A DNA stretch of 64,000 bases from Herbaspirillum rhizosphaerae_A (GTDB taxonomy: Bacteria; Pseudomonadota; Gammaproteobacteria; Burkholderiales; Burkholderiaceae_D). Shown piece after piece: positions 24,839 to 33,449 of this stretch. Below the pieces are notes generated by a model, which did not search any database, was not told the origin of the DNA, and saw only the letters and a program-made list of their open reading frames with translations. Both the position numbers and the translations under genes were made by a program. The stretch spans positions 1 to 64,000 of the forward strand of contig NZ_JAQQFR010000019.1 of assembly GCF_046025915.1 (NCBI RefSeq). Reading direction: 5' to 3'. Within the stretch, counting starts at the first letter, position 1, and every line of letters begins with the position of its first letter.

Positions 24839-25927
24839 ATGAAAAGAATAGTCACTGCTTTCAAGTCGCCACTCTGCGCTGCCCTCGCCGGTATTTTCGC
24901 CAGCACCGTGATGGTCGCACCGGCCATGGCGCAGGAAAGAGAAAAGGTCACTATCGCGATCGGTACCGATGTGCTTGATGCCTCGCAAGCCAACAATACC
25001 TCGCTGCCGATTTACACCAAATGCTGGGAGAACGCCGGTCTCGATGTCACGCTGCAACCGACCAATTCCACCACCGCCATGCAGGCAGTGCTGACCGGCC
25101 AGGCCGACATGGTCAACATGGGACCGGCGGCGGCGATCATCGCGCGTACCAAAGGCGCGCCGCTGAAAGCGGTGTACCTGAACATGCGCCATAACTTCCA
25201 GTTCCCGGTAGTGCTCGACTCGTCGCCGATCAAGACGCTCAGCGACTTCAAGGGCAAGACGATCGGCGTAATCTCATACGGCGCGCAGATGGTGCAGATC
25301 TTCAAGGGCATGCTCAGTGAAGCCGGCGTCAATCCGGACAAGGACGTGACCTTTGTCGAAACCGGCTCCGGCGCGCAAGCCGTCACCGCCTTGTCGCGCG
25401 GCCGCGTCGACATCTGGGGTACCTGGGATTCGCAGATCGCCACGGCAGAAAACATGGGGCTGAAACTGCGCCGCTTCTCATCCCCGTTTGCCGACAAGCT
25501 TAATTTCGGCGGATCGTATTTCGTACGCGACGACATGATTACCAAGCGTCCCAAGACCATCGAAAAAGTCTTGCGCTGTGTTGCCATGGGTTCGGTCAGC
25601 GTGCTGGCCAATCCGCAGGGCGCGCTCAAGGCCCACTGGAAAATCTTCCCCCTGACCAAGCCGTCGAGCGTGGATGAAGCCACCGCCATCAAACAGGGCC
25701 TGCACCTGATCCAGACACGCGGCGAATTCCTCAAGCTGGAACCGGGCGTCAAATGGGGTGAAATCCCGATCAGCGCCGTGGCCAACATGGTCGCCTTCAT
25801 GAAGGCCAACAACGTCATCCAGACCAGCCCCAAACTGGAAGACCTATACACCAACCAGTTCATCGCCGGTATCAACAACTTCGATACGGCCAAGGTGGTG
25901 GCTGCGGCCAAAGCGCTGCCGCAATAA
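24839..25927 (+). CDS. ABC transporter substrate-binding protein (SsuA/NMT1-like)
   Basis: This is a periplasmic solute receptor of 362 residues, starting at 24839. A typical signal peptide ends VMVAPAMAQ (about 31). The mature part follows the type II fold of SsuA/TauA/ThiY relatives, with AVLTGQADMVNMGPAAAI and GKTIGVISYGAQMVQIFKGML. No permease or ATPase is adjacent. The SsuBC-like pair at 11212-12905 lacks a receptor, so the two halves probably make one importer under common control. Confidence 0.9.
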   Translation: MKRIVTAFKSPLCAALAGIFASTVMVAPAMAQEREKVTIAIGTDVLDASQANNTSLPIYTKCWENAGLDVTLQPTNSTTAMQAVLTGQADMVNMGPAAAIIARTKGAPLKAVYLNMRHNFQFPVVLDSSPIKTLSDFKGKTIGVISYGAQMVQIFKGMLSEAGVNPDKDVTFVETGSGAQAVTALSRGRVDIWGTWDSQIATAENMGLKLRRFSSPFADKLNFGGSYFVRDDMITKRPKTIEKVLRCVAMGSVSVLANPQGALKAHWKIFPLTKPSSVDEATAIKQGLHLIQTRGEFLKLEPGVKWGEIPISAVANMVAFMKANNVIQTSPKLEDLYTNQFIAGINNFDTAKVVAAAKALPQ

Positions 25928-25968
25928 GCCAAGCTCAGCCAGACTCGTCTTTCGTCTTCGATTTACGC

Positions 25969-25997
25969 TACCGGTCGCGTTTGAATCGCGACCGGTA
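25969..25997 (+). terminator. Intergenic hairpin
   Basis: TACCGGTCGCG and CGCGACCGGTA form a perfect 11-bp stem with a 7-nt loop between the binding-protein and thiolase genes. No U-run follows, so it may act as an mRNA stabiliser or partial terminator that gives the binding-protein message a higher level. Confidence 0.45.
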
Positions 25998-26030
25998 ACG
26001 GCCCTTCCCTCTTTACCAGCAGGTCGCCTC

Positions 26031-27281
26031 ATGACAAAAACCGTCTATGTCGCCGGCATTGGTATGACGCCGCTCGGCAAACATCTTGATAAGTCCGTCA
26101 AACAACTGACCGCCGCCGCAGTCGAACTGGCGCTGCAAGATGCCGGCATCGGCAAAGGTGCCATCGAAGCGGCGTGGTTCTGCAATACGCGCCAGGGTGC
26201 GCTGGAGGGGCAGCACGGCGTGCGCGGTCAAGCCTCGCTGCGCGCGATGGGATTCGAAGGCATTCCGATCTTCAACACCGATAATGCCTGCGCCAGTTCC
26301 AGCTCGGGATTGATGCAGGCCTATGCAGCAGTGCGCGCCGGTTTGTACGAAGTGGCGCTGGTGGTCGGCACGGAAAAGATGAACTACCCGCACAAGCGCC
26401 AGGAGATGTTCGAAGCCTTCAAGGGCAGCTGGGATCGCGACCTCGCCGACCGCCACATGCAACAATTGCTGGCCATGGGCGCCGGGCTGGATCTTCCGCC
26501 GGAAGCGGCGGAGGCCAACAACGCCGCCGAACGCAGCGTGTTCATGGACATCTACGCGGCGCAGGCGCATTTCCACATGAAGACCTTCGGTACCACGCAA
26601 CGCCAGATTGCCGCCGTCGCCGCAAAGAACCATTGGCATTCGCAATTCAATCCACTGGCGCAATACCGCACACCGATGAGCATAGAAGAAGTGCTGGCAG
26701 ACAAGATGATTGCATGGCCGATCACACGCGCCATGTGCGCGCCGATGAGCGACGGCTCCTGTGCGCTGGTCGTGATGTCGGATTGGGCCGTAAAAAAAAT
26801 GGGCAACGCATCGCGTGCGGTGAAAATCCGCGGCATCGCCGTCGGCAGCGGCACCGAACGCACACCCGAGCAATACGACCGCCACCTGACCCGTCTCACC
26901 GCACTCAAAGCCTACGACATGGCCGGCGTCGGCCCGCAGGATATTTTCGTCGCTGAATTGCACGACGCCTCAGCCATTGCCGAAATCCTGCACGCTGAAA
27001 ATGTCGGCTTCTGCGCCTACGGCGACGGCGGCCCGCTGGCTGAAAGCGGCGACACCAAACTGGGCGGGCGCCTGCCGATCAACGTCTCCGGCGGCTTGCT
27101 CTCCAAGGGCCATCCGATTGGCGCGACCGGCGCCATCCAGATTCATGAACTGGTCACGCAGTTACGTGGCGAAGCCGGTCAACGGCAAGTGGAAGGCGCA
27201 AGAATGGGGCTGGCGGAAAACGGTGGAGGGTTTTACGGACTGGAAGAAGCGGCTTGCGTGGTGACGATACTGGAAAAATAG
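26031..27281 (+). CDS. SCP2-type thiolase, second
   Basis: The 416-residue thiolase-fold enzyme has the nucleophilic Cys in NTDNACASSSSG (about 88) and the C-terminal SKGHPIGATG (about 362). The HDCF position reads ELHDASAIAEI, so it differs from the first thiolase of the cluster (HDCFT). It ends the plus-strand operon. Two thiolases suggest two successive chain-cleavage steps or one thiolytic and one ketoacyl-synthase-like role. Confidence 0.88.
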   Translation: MTKTVYVAGIGMTPLGKHLDKSVKQLTAAAVELALQDAGIGKGAIEAAWFCNTRQGALEGQHGVRGQASLRAMGFEGIPIFNTDNACASSSSGLMQAYAAVRAGLYEVALVVGTEKMNYPHKRQEMFEAFKGSWDRDLADRHMQQLLAMGAGLDLPPEAAEANNAAERSVFMDIYAAQAHFHMKTFGTTQRQIAAVAAKNHWHSQFNPLAQYRTPMSIEEVLADKMIAWPITRAMCAPMSDGSCALVVMSDWAVKKMGNASRAVKIRGIAVGSGTERTPEQYDRHLTRLTALKAYDMAGVGPQDIFVAELHDASAIAEILHAENVGFCAYGDGGPLAESGDTKLGGRLPINVSGGLLSKGHPIGATGAIQIHELVTQLRGEAGQRQVEGARMGLAENGGGFYGLEEAACVVTILEK

Positions 27282-27303
27282 TGCTCGCAAAAAATACCAG
27301 AGA

Positions 27304-27558
27304 TCAAGGCGCAGTGAGCTGCTCCAGCCGCGTCAGATAAAACATCCCCGCCTCACGGCTCTCGCCGCACATCTCGGCAGACGCCTGCAAACCGGAACAA
27401 CACGCGGGCCGTTCCGGCTGGCCGAAAATCGCACATCGCAAGTCCTCCATCAGTTGCACGCAAGGCACGCCCGCCGGCTTGCCATTGGGCATGCCGGGAA
27501 TCGGACTGGAGATGGAAGGCGCCGTGCAGCAGGCGCCGCATTGAGGACGGCAGTTCAT
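27304..27558 (-). CDS. YkgJ-family cysteine-cluster protein
   Basis: The 84-residue protein has eight Cys, in the pattern CRPQCGACC near the N-terminus, then C in VPCVQL, CAIF, CC and C near 64. It fits the YkgJ/UPF0153 family, thought to bind zinc or iron. It is slightly shorter than most members. It lies just after the catabolic cluster in the opposite orientation and is probably unrelated to it. Confidence 0.85.
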   Translation of the reverse strand: MNCRPQCGACCTAPSISSPIPGMPNGKPAGVPCVQLMEDLRCAIFGQPERPACCSGLQASAEMCGESREAGMFYLTRLEQLTAP

Positions 27559-27649
27559 ATCAGGGAAATCGGGCAGGAAGGATAACGGACGGCATTGTAC
27601 CGCCGATCTCGCTTCTCCCCTTATTCCTTCAATAGCGTCAAAGACATCA

Positions 27650-29761
27650 TCAGAAACGATAGCGCATCGACAGATTTACCTGCGTCTTCGCCACCGGGTC
27701 AATCAGCAGAGCGGCCGTGCTGCCCACTGCAACCTCGCTGCTGTACTGATGTGGCTGGAGGACGAATGCGGCAGTCCAGTCGAACTTGCCGATGCTGTAT
27801 GTCCCGCGCAGATCGTAGCGGGAATACGGACGCGAATAGCTCTTCACCAGCGGCGTTCCGGAGAAATACGGCACGCCGGAAATGAAGTAGGCATCGGCAT
27901 TGAACAACAGCTTGCCCGCGGCAAACGGTGTGCTGTAGGCAGCGCCGGCCTTGTAGGTATCGCGCGGGACGGACAGGTCGCTGGCAGTGCCCGGCGCGGC
28001 GCTGTTGATGTGGGCGCGGATGATGCGGCCAAAGCTGCCGTACACACTGAAGTCGGCGGTGATGTCGTAGCTGCTGTCGATTTCCCAGCCGTCGCGCGTA
28101 GTATTGCCGACCGGTCCGAACACATTCGGTGCGATCTGAGCGATCTCACTGTCGTTGACGGTGTGATAGGTCGCCGCCGACATGCGCCATCGCGATGTCG
28201 GACGCAGGTTGAAACCGAAGTCGTAGGAAGTGACTTTCGACGGCTTCAGATCAGGAAATGCTGTGCCACCGCTCGCCCCCAACGGGCCAAGGGATCCGCT
28301 TGGACTCAGTTCGCTCTGCCCCGGTGAACGAAAACCGCTACCGCTGTTTGCAAACAGATCCAGACTGCTGACGGGTGTCCAGACGATGCCGAATTTCGGC
28401 GTGGCCACGGATTGTTTGTAGCTCAGCGACGCCGCCGGCAACTTGCGGTTGGTGATGTCGTAGTCGAAGGAATCAAGCCGCAGTCCCGCCAGCAGCTTGA
28501 GACTTTCGACCGGTTTGTACTGCCCCTGCGCAAAGACGCCGTAGGTCACCAGATCGAGATCCTGATCGAACGTGTAGTTGGCGCCGGGCAGACTGTTCGG
28601 CCAATTCTGATTGATCGCGCTGCCGACGTCACGACGGATGTCCGCCCCGATCGACAAGGCAGCCTTGTCGCCAAAGAGCATGTCGTAGACGCTGCGCGCG
28701 CCCATGATGCGACGGTCATCTTCGGCAACGTTGAGCGCCGTCGTGCTGGCGCCGGTGGCGCGGCGACGTTGATAATCTTCGACGTAGCCGGAAACACGCA
28801 AACCTTCTGCGCCGCTGGCCGGTGCACGTGACAGCACCAGGCTGCTGCGGCGTGAGTCGCCCCACAATGGCGGCGCGGTGGGATCGCGTTGCGTGTCGCT
28901 GACTTTGCCGCTGCGCAAATCGTTGACGTTGAGGAAGCCGGCGGCGTTCCAGTCAGCCTTCTGATACGCGGCCCGCAGTGCCCACAAGCTGTCGCCGTAG
29001 ATCATCGATTCTTTGATGAAGATACTGCCGCGACGGCCATCGCTGTTGTCGCGAAAACCGTCGGTCTTATACAGATCAGCGACGATCAGCGACTGGATCG
29101 GGCCCGACTTGCCTGACAACACCGCATTGAGCCGTTTCGTCCCCTGACTGCCGACGGTGATACCGATGCTGTTTTCAGCGACGTTGCGCGTGGTGATGTT
29201 GACCGCGCCGGCGCGATTCTGATCGCCGTACAGCGCCGAGAACGGCCCCTTGATGACTTCGATGCTATCGATCATTTCCGGCGTGAGCCAGGACATATCG
29301 TTCATGCCATGATTGATCGCAGACGACGGCACGTTCTGCGGCACGCCGTCGACATAGACCGCCGTATCTGCGCCATGCGATGAGCTGAAAAATCCGCGCA
29401 TCTTGATCGAATTGCCGATATCGCCCTGATCGAGCGTGTGCGCCATGATGCCGGGCACGCGGCGCAGCAGATCCGAGATGTCGCGGCCGACGTTGGTGCG
29501 GTCGATCTCGGCACGCTCAATCACCGTCACGCTGGTTGGCAGGCTGGCGGCGTCGTTTCTGACGACGGACTTGCTGATATTTTTGGCATCGTTCTTGCCG
29601 GCGCTGACGGAAATCTCGGGCAGGCTGTTGTTGCCGTTTGATTCAGTTTGCGGTGTTTGTAGTGCTTGTTGTGCGGATGCGCTCATCGCCACGCCCGCAG
29701 CGAGTACGCCGAGTGAATAGCGGCGACTGCTCTTTAATGCGTTCTTGATGTTAGTTTTCAT
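27650..29761 (-). CDS. TonB-dependent outer-membrane receptor
   Basis: The 703-residue receptor has a signal peptide (ending AMSASAQ), a plug domain from about 60 (TSVTVIERAEIDRTNVGRDISDLLRRVPGI) and a 22-strand barrel ending in LSMRYRF with the terminal aromatic needed by BAM. The plug is of the siderophore type, though no siderophore genes are near. It is 64 bp downstream of a DUF4198 gene, a partnership seen in metal or metallophore uptake loci. The metal is not deducible from sequence alone. Confidence 0.92.
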   Translation of the reverse strand: MKTNIKNALKSSRRYSLGVLAAGVAMSASAQQALQTPQTESNGNNSLPEISVSAGKNDAKNISKSVVRNDAASLPTSVTVIERAEIDRTNVGRDISDLLRRVPGIMAHTLDQGDIGNSIKMRGFFSSSHGADTAVYVDGVPQNVPSSAINHGMNDMSWLTPEMIDSIEVIKGPFSALYGDQNRAGAVNITTRNVAENSIGITVGSQGTKRLNAVLSGKSGPIQSLIVADLYKTDGFRDNSDGRRGSIFIKESMIYGDSLWALRAAYQKADWNAAGFLNVNDLRSGKVSDTQRDPTAPPLWGDSRRSSLVLSRAPASGAEGLRVSGYVEDYQRRRATGASTTALNVAEDDRRIMGARSVYDMLFGDKAALSIGADIRRDVGSAINQNWPNSLPGANYTFDQDLDLVTYGVFAQGQYKPVESLKLLAGLRLDSFDYDITNRKLPAASLSYKQSVATPKFGIVWTPVSSLDLFANSGSGFRSPGQSELSPSGSLGPLGASGGTAFPDLKPSKVTSYDFGFNLRPTSRWRMSAATYHTVNDSEIAQIAPNVFGPVGNTTRDGWEIDSSYDITADFSVYGSFGRIIRAHINSAAPGTASDLSVPRDTYKAGAAYSTPFAAGKLLFNADAYFISGVPYFSGTPLVKSYSRPYSRYDLRGTYSIGKFDWTAAFVLQPHQYSSEVAVGSTAALLIDPVAKTQVNLSMRYRF

Positions 29762-29825
29762 AGGATTCCCCGATATTATTTTTTACTGCCTGATCTTCTC
29801 TTCTGTCTTCTTCCTTTTTTGCCTG

Positions 29826-30545
29826 TCAGTCGGCATGTTCATGCGCTGCATAGTTCGGCGTGAAAGTCTTGTTTCCTTTCGGCTGCACGACGGTCAGTCC
29901 CAGACGATGGCGAATGCGCTGGTATTTCAGCCCTTGAAATTCACCGCTGACATCTTCGAAGTAAGTTGCCTCGATCACGTAATTTCCTCGCCACGGCGTA
30001 GCGATGTTCAAGAGTCCGGCTTCGTCGGTTCTGATCTCATTGATCCAGCCGTTGGGCGCGATGAGCTTGGCTTTGAACTTCGCCAGCGGCACCCCCTTGA
30101 ACGTAAATTTCAGCTGACTCGGTTGTCCTGTGGGCACGGCATCCAGATCCAATGCCGCTGGAAATGCGTGATCGATCTGAACGTGACGCACGTAGAAATT
30201 GAGCTTGAGAATACCCAACTTGTAGGCGCTCAGATCTTTGACCGGGATCAGCAGATCCTGCCCGATCAGGCTTTCGGTGGCTGAGATTGCCGGGGCGGAT
30301 ACAAATCCGTCATGCGTTTTATTCAGGCTGCGCTCGGTAATTGCGCCACTCTGGCTTTGTATTTTTGCGGAGAGATTGGCGAACTCATCGACCCGGCCCG
30401 GCGAGCTTTCACGTACGTTTTCATCGACACCGCCGAAGTAGATCAGGTTGCCTTTGGCGGTATTTTCTGACCAGAGATAATGCGCTTGCGCCGGCATGGA
30501 CGCGAACAGAGACAAGACTGCAAAGGCAGACAGAAGAGTTTTCAT
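29826..30545 (-). CDS. DUF4198 periplasmic protein
   Basis: The 239-residue exported protein (signal peptide ending MPAQA, then HYLW) has the Ig-like organisation of DUF4198. The mature N-terminus begins with His and a His-Glu-His run (AAHEHAD) ends the chain, both potential metal ligands. DUF4198 proteins commonly accompany TonB receptors or metal importers and are believed to handle metals in the periplasm. It leads a two-gene unit with the receptor. Confidence 0.85.
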   Translation of the reverse strand: MKTLLSAFAVLSLFASMPAQAHYLWSENTAKGNLIYFGGVDENVRESSPGRVDEFANLSAKIQSQSGAITERSLNKTHDGFVSAPAISATESLIGQDLLIPVKDLSAYKLGILKLNFYVRHVQIDHAFPAALDLDAVPTGQPSQLKFTFKGVPLAKFKAKLIAPNGWINEIRTDEAGLLNIATPWRGNYVIEATYFEDVSGEFQGLKYQRIRHRLGLTVVQPKGNKTFTPNYAAHEHAD

Positions 30546-30630
30546 TTTTCAGATAAGGTGGAAACGCGATGGAGGAAGGTGCGGCCGCAATCGTCCGGAG
30601 GAGAATCCTGCAAACACATGCGCGCACCAT

Positions 30631-30674
30631 TTGCAATAGTGTTGCATTATGCAGTAGATGCAACACTGTTGCAA
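30631..30674. promoter_or_regulatory. Long palindromic operator-like element
   Basis: A 17-bp arm at 30631-30647 (TTGCAATAGTGTTGCAT) is repeated inverted at 30658-30674 with one mismatch and a 10-bp centre. Each arm is itself nearly palindromic (TTGCAA...TTGCA). It lies between the DUF4198/TonB unit and the divergent LysR gene. It probably binds a regulator of metal uptake or the LysR protein. Confidence 0.6.
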
Positions 30675-30807
30675 TAAGCATCTTTTGCGACGATAACGCA
30701 TTCTTTTCAGGAATCTGTTTCTTCCGGCAGGCACGCGATTTCTTGCGGCTGCGGCATAATCCCCAGAGAAACGACAACAACAAGATTAAAAGTAAAAGGG
30801 AAGGCTC

Positions 30808-31716
30808 ATGACGCAGGACCTCAATGATCTCTACTACTTCGCCGTCGTGGTGGAACATCGCGGCTTTGCCGCCGCAGGCCGGGCATTGGGTATCCCGAAG
30901 TCGAAACTGAGCAGACGCATTGCGCAGCTTGAAGAGCGCCTGGGCACGCGCCTGATTCAGCGCTCCACGCGCAGCCTGTCGGTGACCGAACTGGGTCAGA
31001 GCTATTACGAACACTGCAAGGCCATGCTGGTGGAAGCCGAAGCCGCGCAGGAGGCCATTGAACGCAATCGCGCCGAACCACAAGGCACAGTGCGACTGAC
31101 TTGTCCGGTGGCGCTGCTGCATGGACGCGTGGGTGTGATGCTGGCGGATTTTTTGATGGAACATCCACGGGTCACCTTGCAGGTGGAATCGACCAACCGC
31201 CGTGTGGATGTCATCAATGAAGGTGTTGACGTGGCCTTGCGTGTGCGTCTGCCTCCGTTGGAGGACAGCGACCTGGTGCTGAAGACTTTCGGCGTGCGTC
31301 ACTGGTGCCTGACCGCGAGTCCTGCTCTGCTGGAAAAATGCCGGGTGCCGGAAGTACCTGCCGACCTGCATCGTTTCCCCAGCCTGAGCATGACGATTCC
31401 TGCGGAAGATCACGTCTGGTATCTGGAAAACACCGATGGCGAGACCGCCTCCATCCGCTACAACCCGCGCATGATGACGGACGATACGACCGCGCTGAAA
31501 CGCGCAGCCGTCGCTGGCGCGGGAATCGTATTCCTGCCGACGATGGTGGTGATCGATGAGCTGAGAAACGGCAGCCTGGTCAAGGTGCTGCCGGACTGGG
31601 CGCCAAAGTCAGGCATCATCCACGCCGTGTATTCGTCGCGCCGCTTTCTGTTGCCGTCGGTGCGGCAATTGATCGATTTTCTGGCGAAGCGTTTTGAAGA
31701 ATTGGAAGATTACTGA
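30808..31716 (+). CDS. LysR-family transcriptional regulator
   Basis: The 302-residue regulator has an N-terminal winged helix (about 1-60; FAAAGRALGIPKSKLSRRIAQLEERLGTRL) and a two-lobe effector domain. It belongs to the subgroup that often sits beside pirin or quinone-oxidoreductase genes and responds to electrophiles or oxidants. Its stop codon directly abuts the stop codon of the convergent pirin-like gene, with no base between. AAGG precedes the ATG. Confidence 0.92.
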   Translation: MTQDLNDLYYFAVVVEHRGFAAAGRALGIPKSKLSRRIAQLEERLGTRLIQRSTRSLSVTELGQSYYEHCKAMLVEAEAAQEAIERNRAEPQGTVRLTCPVALLHGRVGVMLADFLMEHPRVTLQVESTNRRVDVINEGVDVALRVRLPPLEDSDLVLKTFGVRHWCLTASPALLEKCRVPEVPADLHRFPSLSMTIPAEDHVWYLENTDGETASIRYNPRMMTDDTTALKRAAVAGAGIVFLPTMVVIDELRNGSLVKVLPDWAPKSGIIHAVYSSRRFLLPSVRQLIDFLAKRFEELEDY

Positions 31717-32550
31717 TCAAGCCGCGACCGAGCTTGTCGCCGGCATGGCGCTGCTCAGCATATTGATTGGATCACCGCTTAGCAGCAGCGCGGTGGTGCT
31801 GGCATGCGTTTCGAGGAAGATGCCTTCCCCCTGGGCATCCAACATCACGACTTCACCGGCGCGCGCAGTCTGATCGCCGTTGATCATGACCGAACCGCTC
31901 AGGATTGCCAGCAGCAGCGTACGCCCTTCAACCGTTTTCAATTCGCTGGCGCAGCGCGACTTCAGCTGTAGCTCCCATACATCGAACGACGACGATGTCG
32001 GCACCGCACCGCGATGGCTCGCACAATTGCCGGCGATGACGCGGATGTAACCGCCATCCTCGGGCAAGTTCAGTGTTGGAATTGCATCGACGCCGACGAC
32101 CTTCTCTGCCGGTGCAGGATGCAGATGGTTCGGACAATCCGATACCGGCAACGGCAAGTCGATCCATAGCTGCAGCATCTCGATCACGTCGTTGCGTCTT
32201 GTGCTGACGGGCCGAAATTTGCCGGGTGCAGTGGTGTCGGAAACGGTCACCCATTGCACATCGCCCGCCCCGATCAACTCTGTCTTCCCGGACGCATCGG
32301 TATATTCCAACTGGCCTTGATAAACCAGAGTGAGCATCTTGCAATTGCTGTAGGTGTGCGGCCTGACGGCAATGGCATTGTCCGCCGCAGGCACAAGAGT
32401 CGGGATGGGTGTCGGTACAACATGGTCGAGCGACAAAAAAGGACTGACGTGCCGGCCCAGCGTACGCTGCGAAAAAAGCGTGCGCGCCAGCAAGCCGTCG
32501 CCGATGCGATGCTGCCTGGTGCCGCTGTAGATGCCGAGAATTTTTTTCAT
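31717..32550 (-). CDS. Divergent pirin-like bicupin
   Basis: The 277-residue protein follows the pirin fold: GRHVSPFLSLDHV, then LTLVYQGQLEYTDASGKTELIGAGDVQWVT in the N-terminal cupin. Where pirins have the metal-binding HPHRGFET segment, this protein reads VRPHTYSNCK, so the His cluster is largely lost. Function may thus be non-enzymatic, since quercetinase-type activity needs the metal. A strong AGGAGG precedes the ATG. It is convergent with the LysR gene, which may regulate it. Confidence 0.82.
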   Translation of the reverse strand: MKKILGIYSGTRQHRIGDGLLARTLFSQRTLGRHVSPFLSLDHVVPTPIPTLVPAADNAIAVRPHTYSNCKMLTLVYQGQLEYTDASGKTELIGAGDVQWVTVSDTTAPGKFRPVSTRRNDVIEMLQLWIDLPLPVSDCPNHLHPAPAEKVVGVDAIPTLNLPEDGGYIRVIAGNCASHRGAVPTSSSFDVWELQLKSRCASELKTVEGRTLLLAILSGSVMINGDQTARAGEVVMLDAQGEGIFLETHASTTALLLSGDPINMLSSAMPATSSVAA

Positions 32551-32692
32551 GATTCGTCCTCCTGTTTGTCACTCCGGGCTTGCGCGCAAGGAGATACCTC
32601 AGGAGTAAAGCAATCCTTCATTCAGTCGTGAAATAAAAAAGAAAAAAACGGAAGTACTGCGAAAGACAATGCGGGTGCGCTGAAGACATCCG

Positions 32693-32732
32693 CTTGCAAG
32701 ATCAGAGTGCGGGGGACAACTGATCTTGCAAG
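32693..32732. repeat. Perfect 13-bp inverted repeat
   Basis: CTTGCAAGATCAG (32693-32705) and CTGATCTTGCAAG (32720-32732) are perfectly complementary across a 14-bp spacer. It lies downstream of the DUF4148 gene and about 145 bp upstream of the pirin-like start. It could be a rho-independent-like hairpin, though no U-run is adjacent, or an operator. The remainder of 32551-32837 shows nothing else. Confidence 0.6.
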
Positions 32733-32837
32733 GGTGTAAAACGAGACCTCTTGCGAGGCTGAAAGCTGTTGGCGTGCTGGAGGATCTGGCGGAAACGGTG
32801 GCAACTGCTAGAAGAACACCTATCCGTCATGCAAACC

Positions 32838-33113
32838 TCAGGCGCCGATATCGAGCGACTTGCTGCGGTCGACTTGCTTCAATTCTTCCTTGACGGCCTG
32901 ACGTGTCACGGTCGACTTGTGTTGCACTTCAACCGGATACAGATCGTTGCTGATGATTTCGCCATTGGCGCGTGCTTGCTTCAGTTCTTCGATCACTTGG
33001 GCACGTGTCTTGTGCGAAGCAATTTGTGTTTCTGGTGGGTAGGCTTCTTCAGCCATTGCGCTGCCGATGACGGAGAGGAAAAGCAGGCCTGTAGCAATTT
33101 TCTTGATGTTCAT
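32838..33113 (-). CDS. DUF4148 small secreted protein
   Basis: The 91-residue protein has a signal peptide (ending GSAMA) and a single DUF4148 unit (TRAQVIEELKQARANGEI...). Such proteins are abundant in Burkholderiales and are presumed periplasmic; their role is unknown. AAGGA precedes the ATG. A related but degenerate small gene lies 90 bp upstream in the same direction. Confidence 0.85.
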   Translation of the reverse strand: MNIKKIATGLLFLSVIGSAMAEEAYPPETQIASHKTRAQVIEELKQARANGEIISNDLYPVEVQHKSTVTRQAVKEELKQVDRSKSLDIGA

Positions 33114-33203
33114 GATAGTTCCTTGGTATGTCGATGATATCGATGGTAGTGATGAGTAAAGGTCGGTAGACCTTGTCTGGTGCTGCTTTGTATCGGCGTC
33201 GGA

Positions 33204-33449
33204 TTAACGCAGATACAGTGTTTCGGCGTAGCTCAGCGGTTCGCGGTTAGCGACTTTTTGCTGAATTTCCTGACGCTTGATAGCGGACTTCGATTGATGC
33301 TTGACGACTTGTTGCACGTTGACCTGAGTGCCCTTGTCGGCATCAGCTGTCGTGTTTGCTGCATATGTGCTGCCTGCTGCTGCGATCAGCAGAACTGCAG
33401 CGGCGAGTTGTTTGATATTCAGATCAAAGCGAGCGGTAGTGGTGCGCAT
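33204..33449 (-). CDS. Small secreted protein, DUF4148-like
   Basis: The 81-residue product has a signal peptide (LAAAVLLIAAAGSTYA) and a C-terminal segment (KRQEIQQKVANREPLSYAETLYLR) like the end of DUF4148 proteins, but the usual TRAQV repeat is missing. GGAG lies upstream of the ATG. It probably arose with the neighbouring DUF4148 gene. Confidence 0.75.
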   Translation of the reverse strand: MRTTTARFDLNIKQLAAAVLLIAAAGSTYAANTTADADKGTQVNVQQVVKHQSKSAIKRQEIQQKVANREPLSYAETLYLR

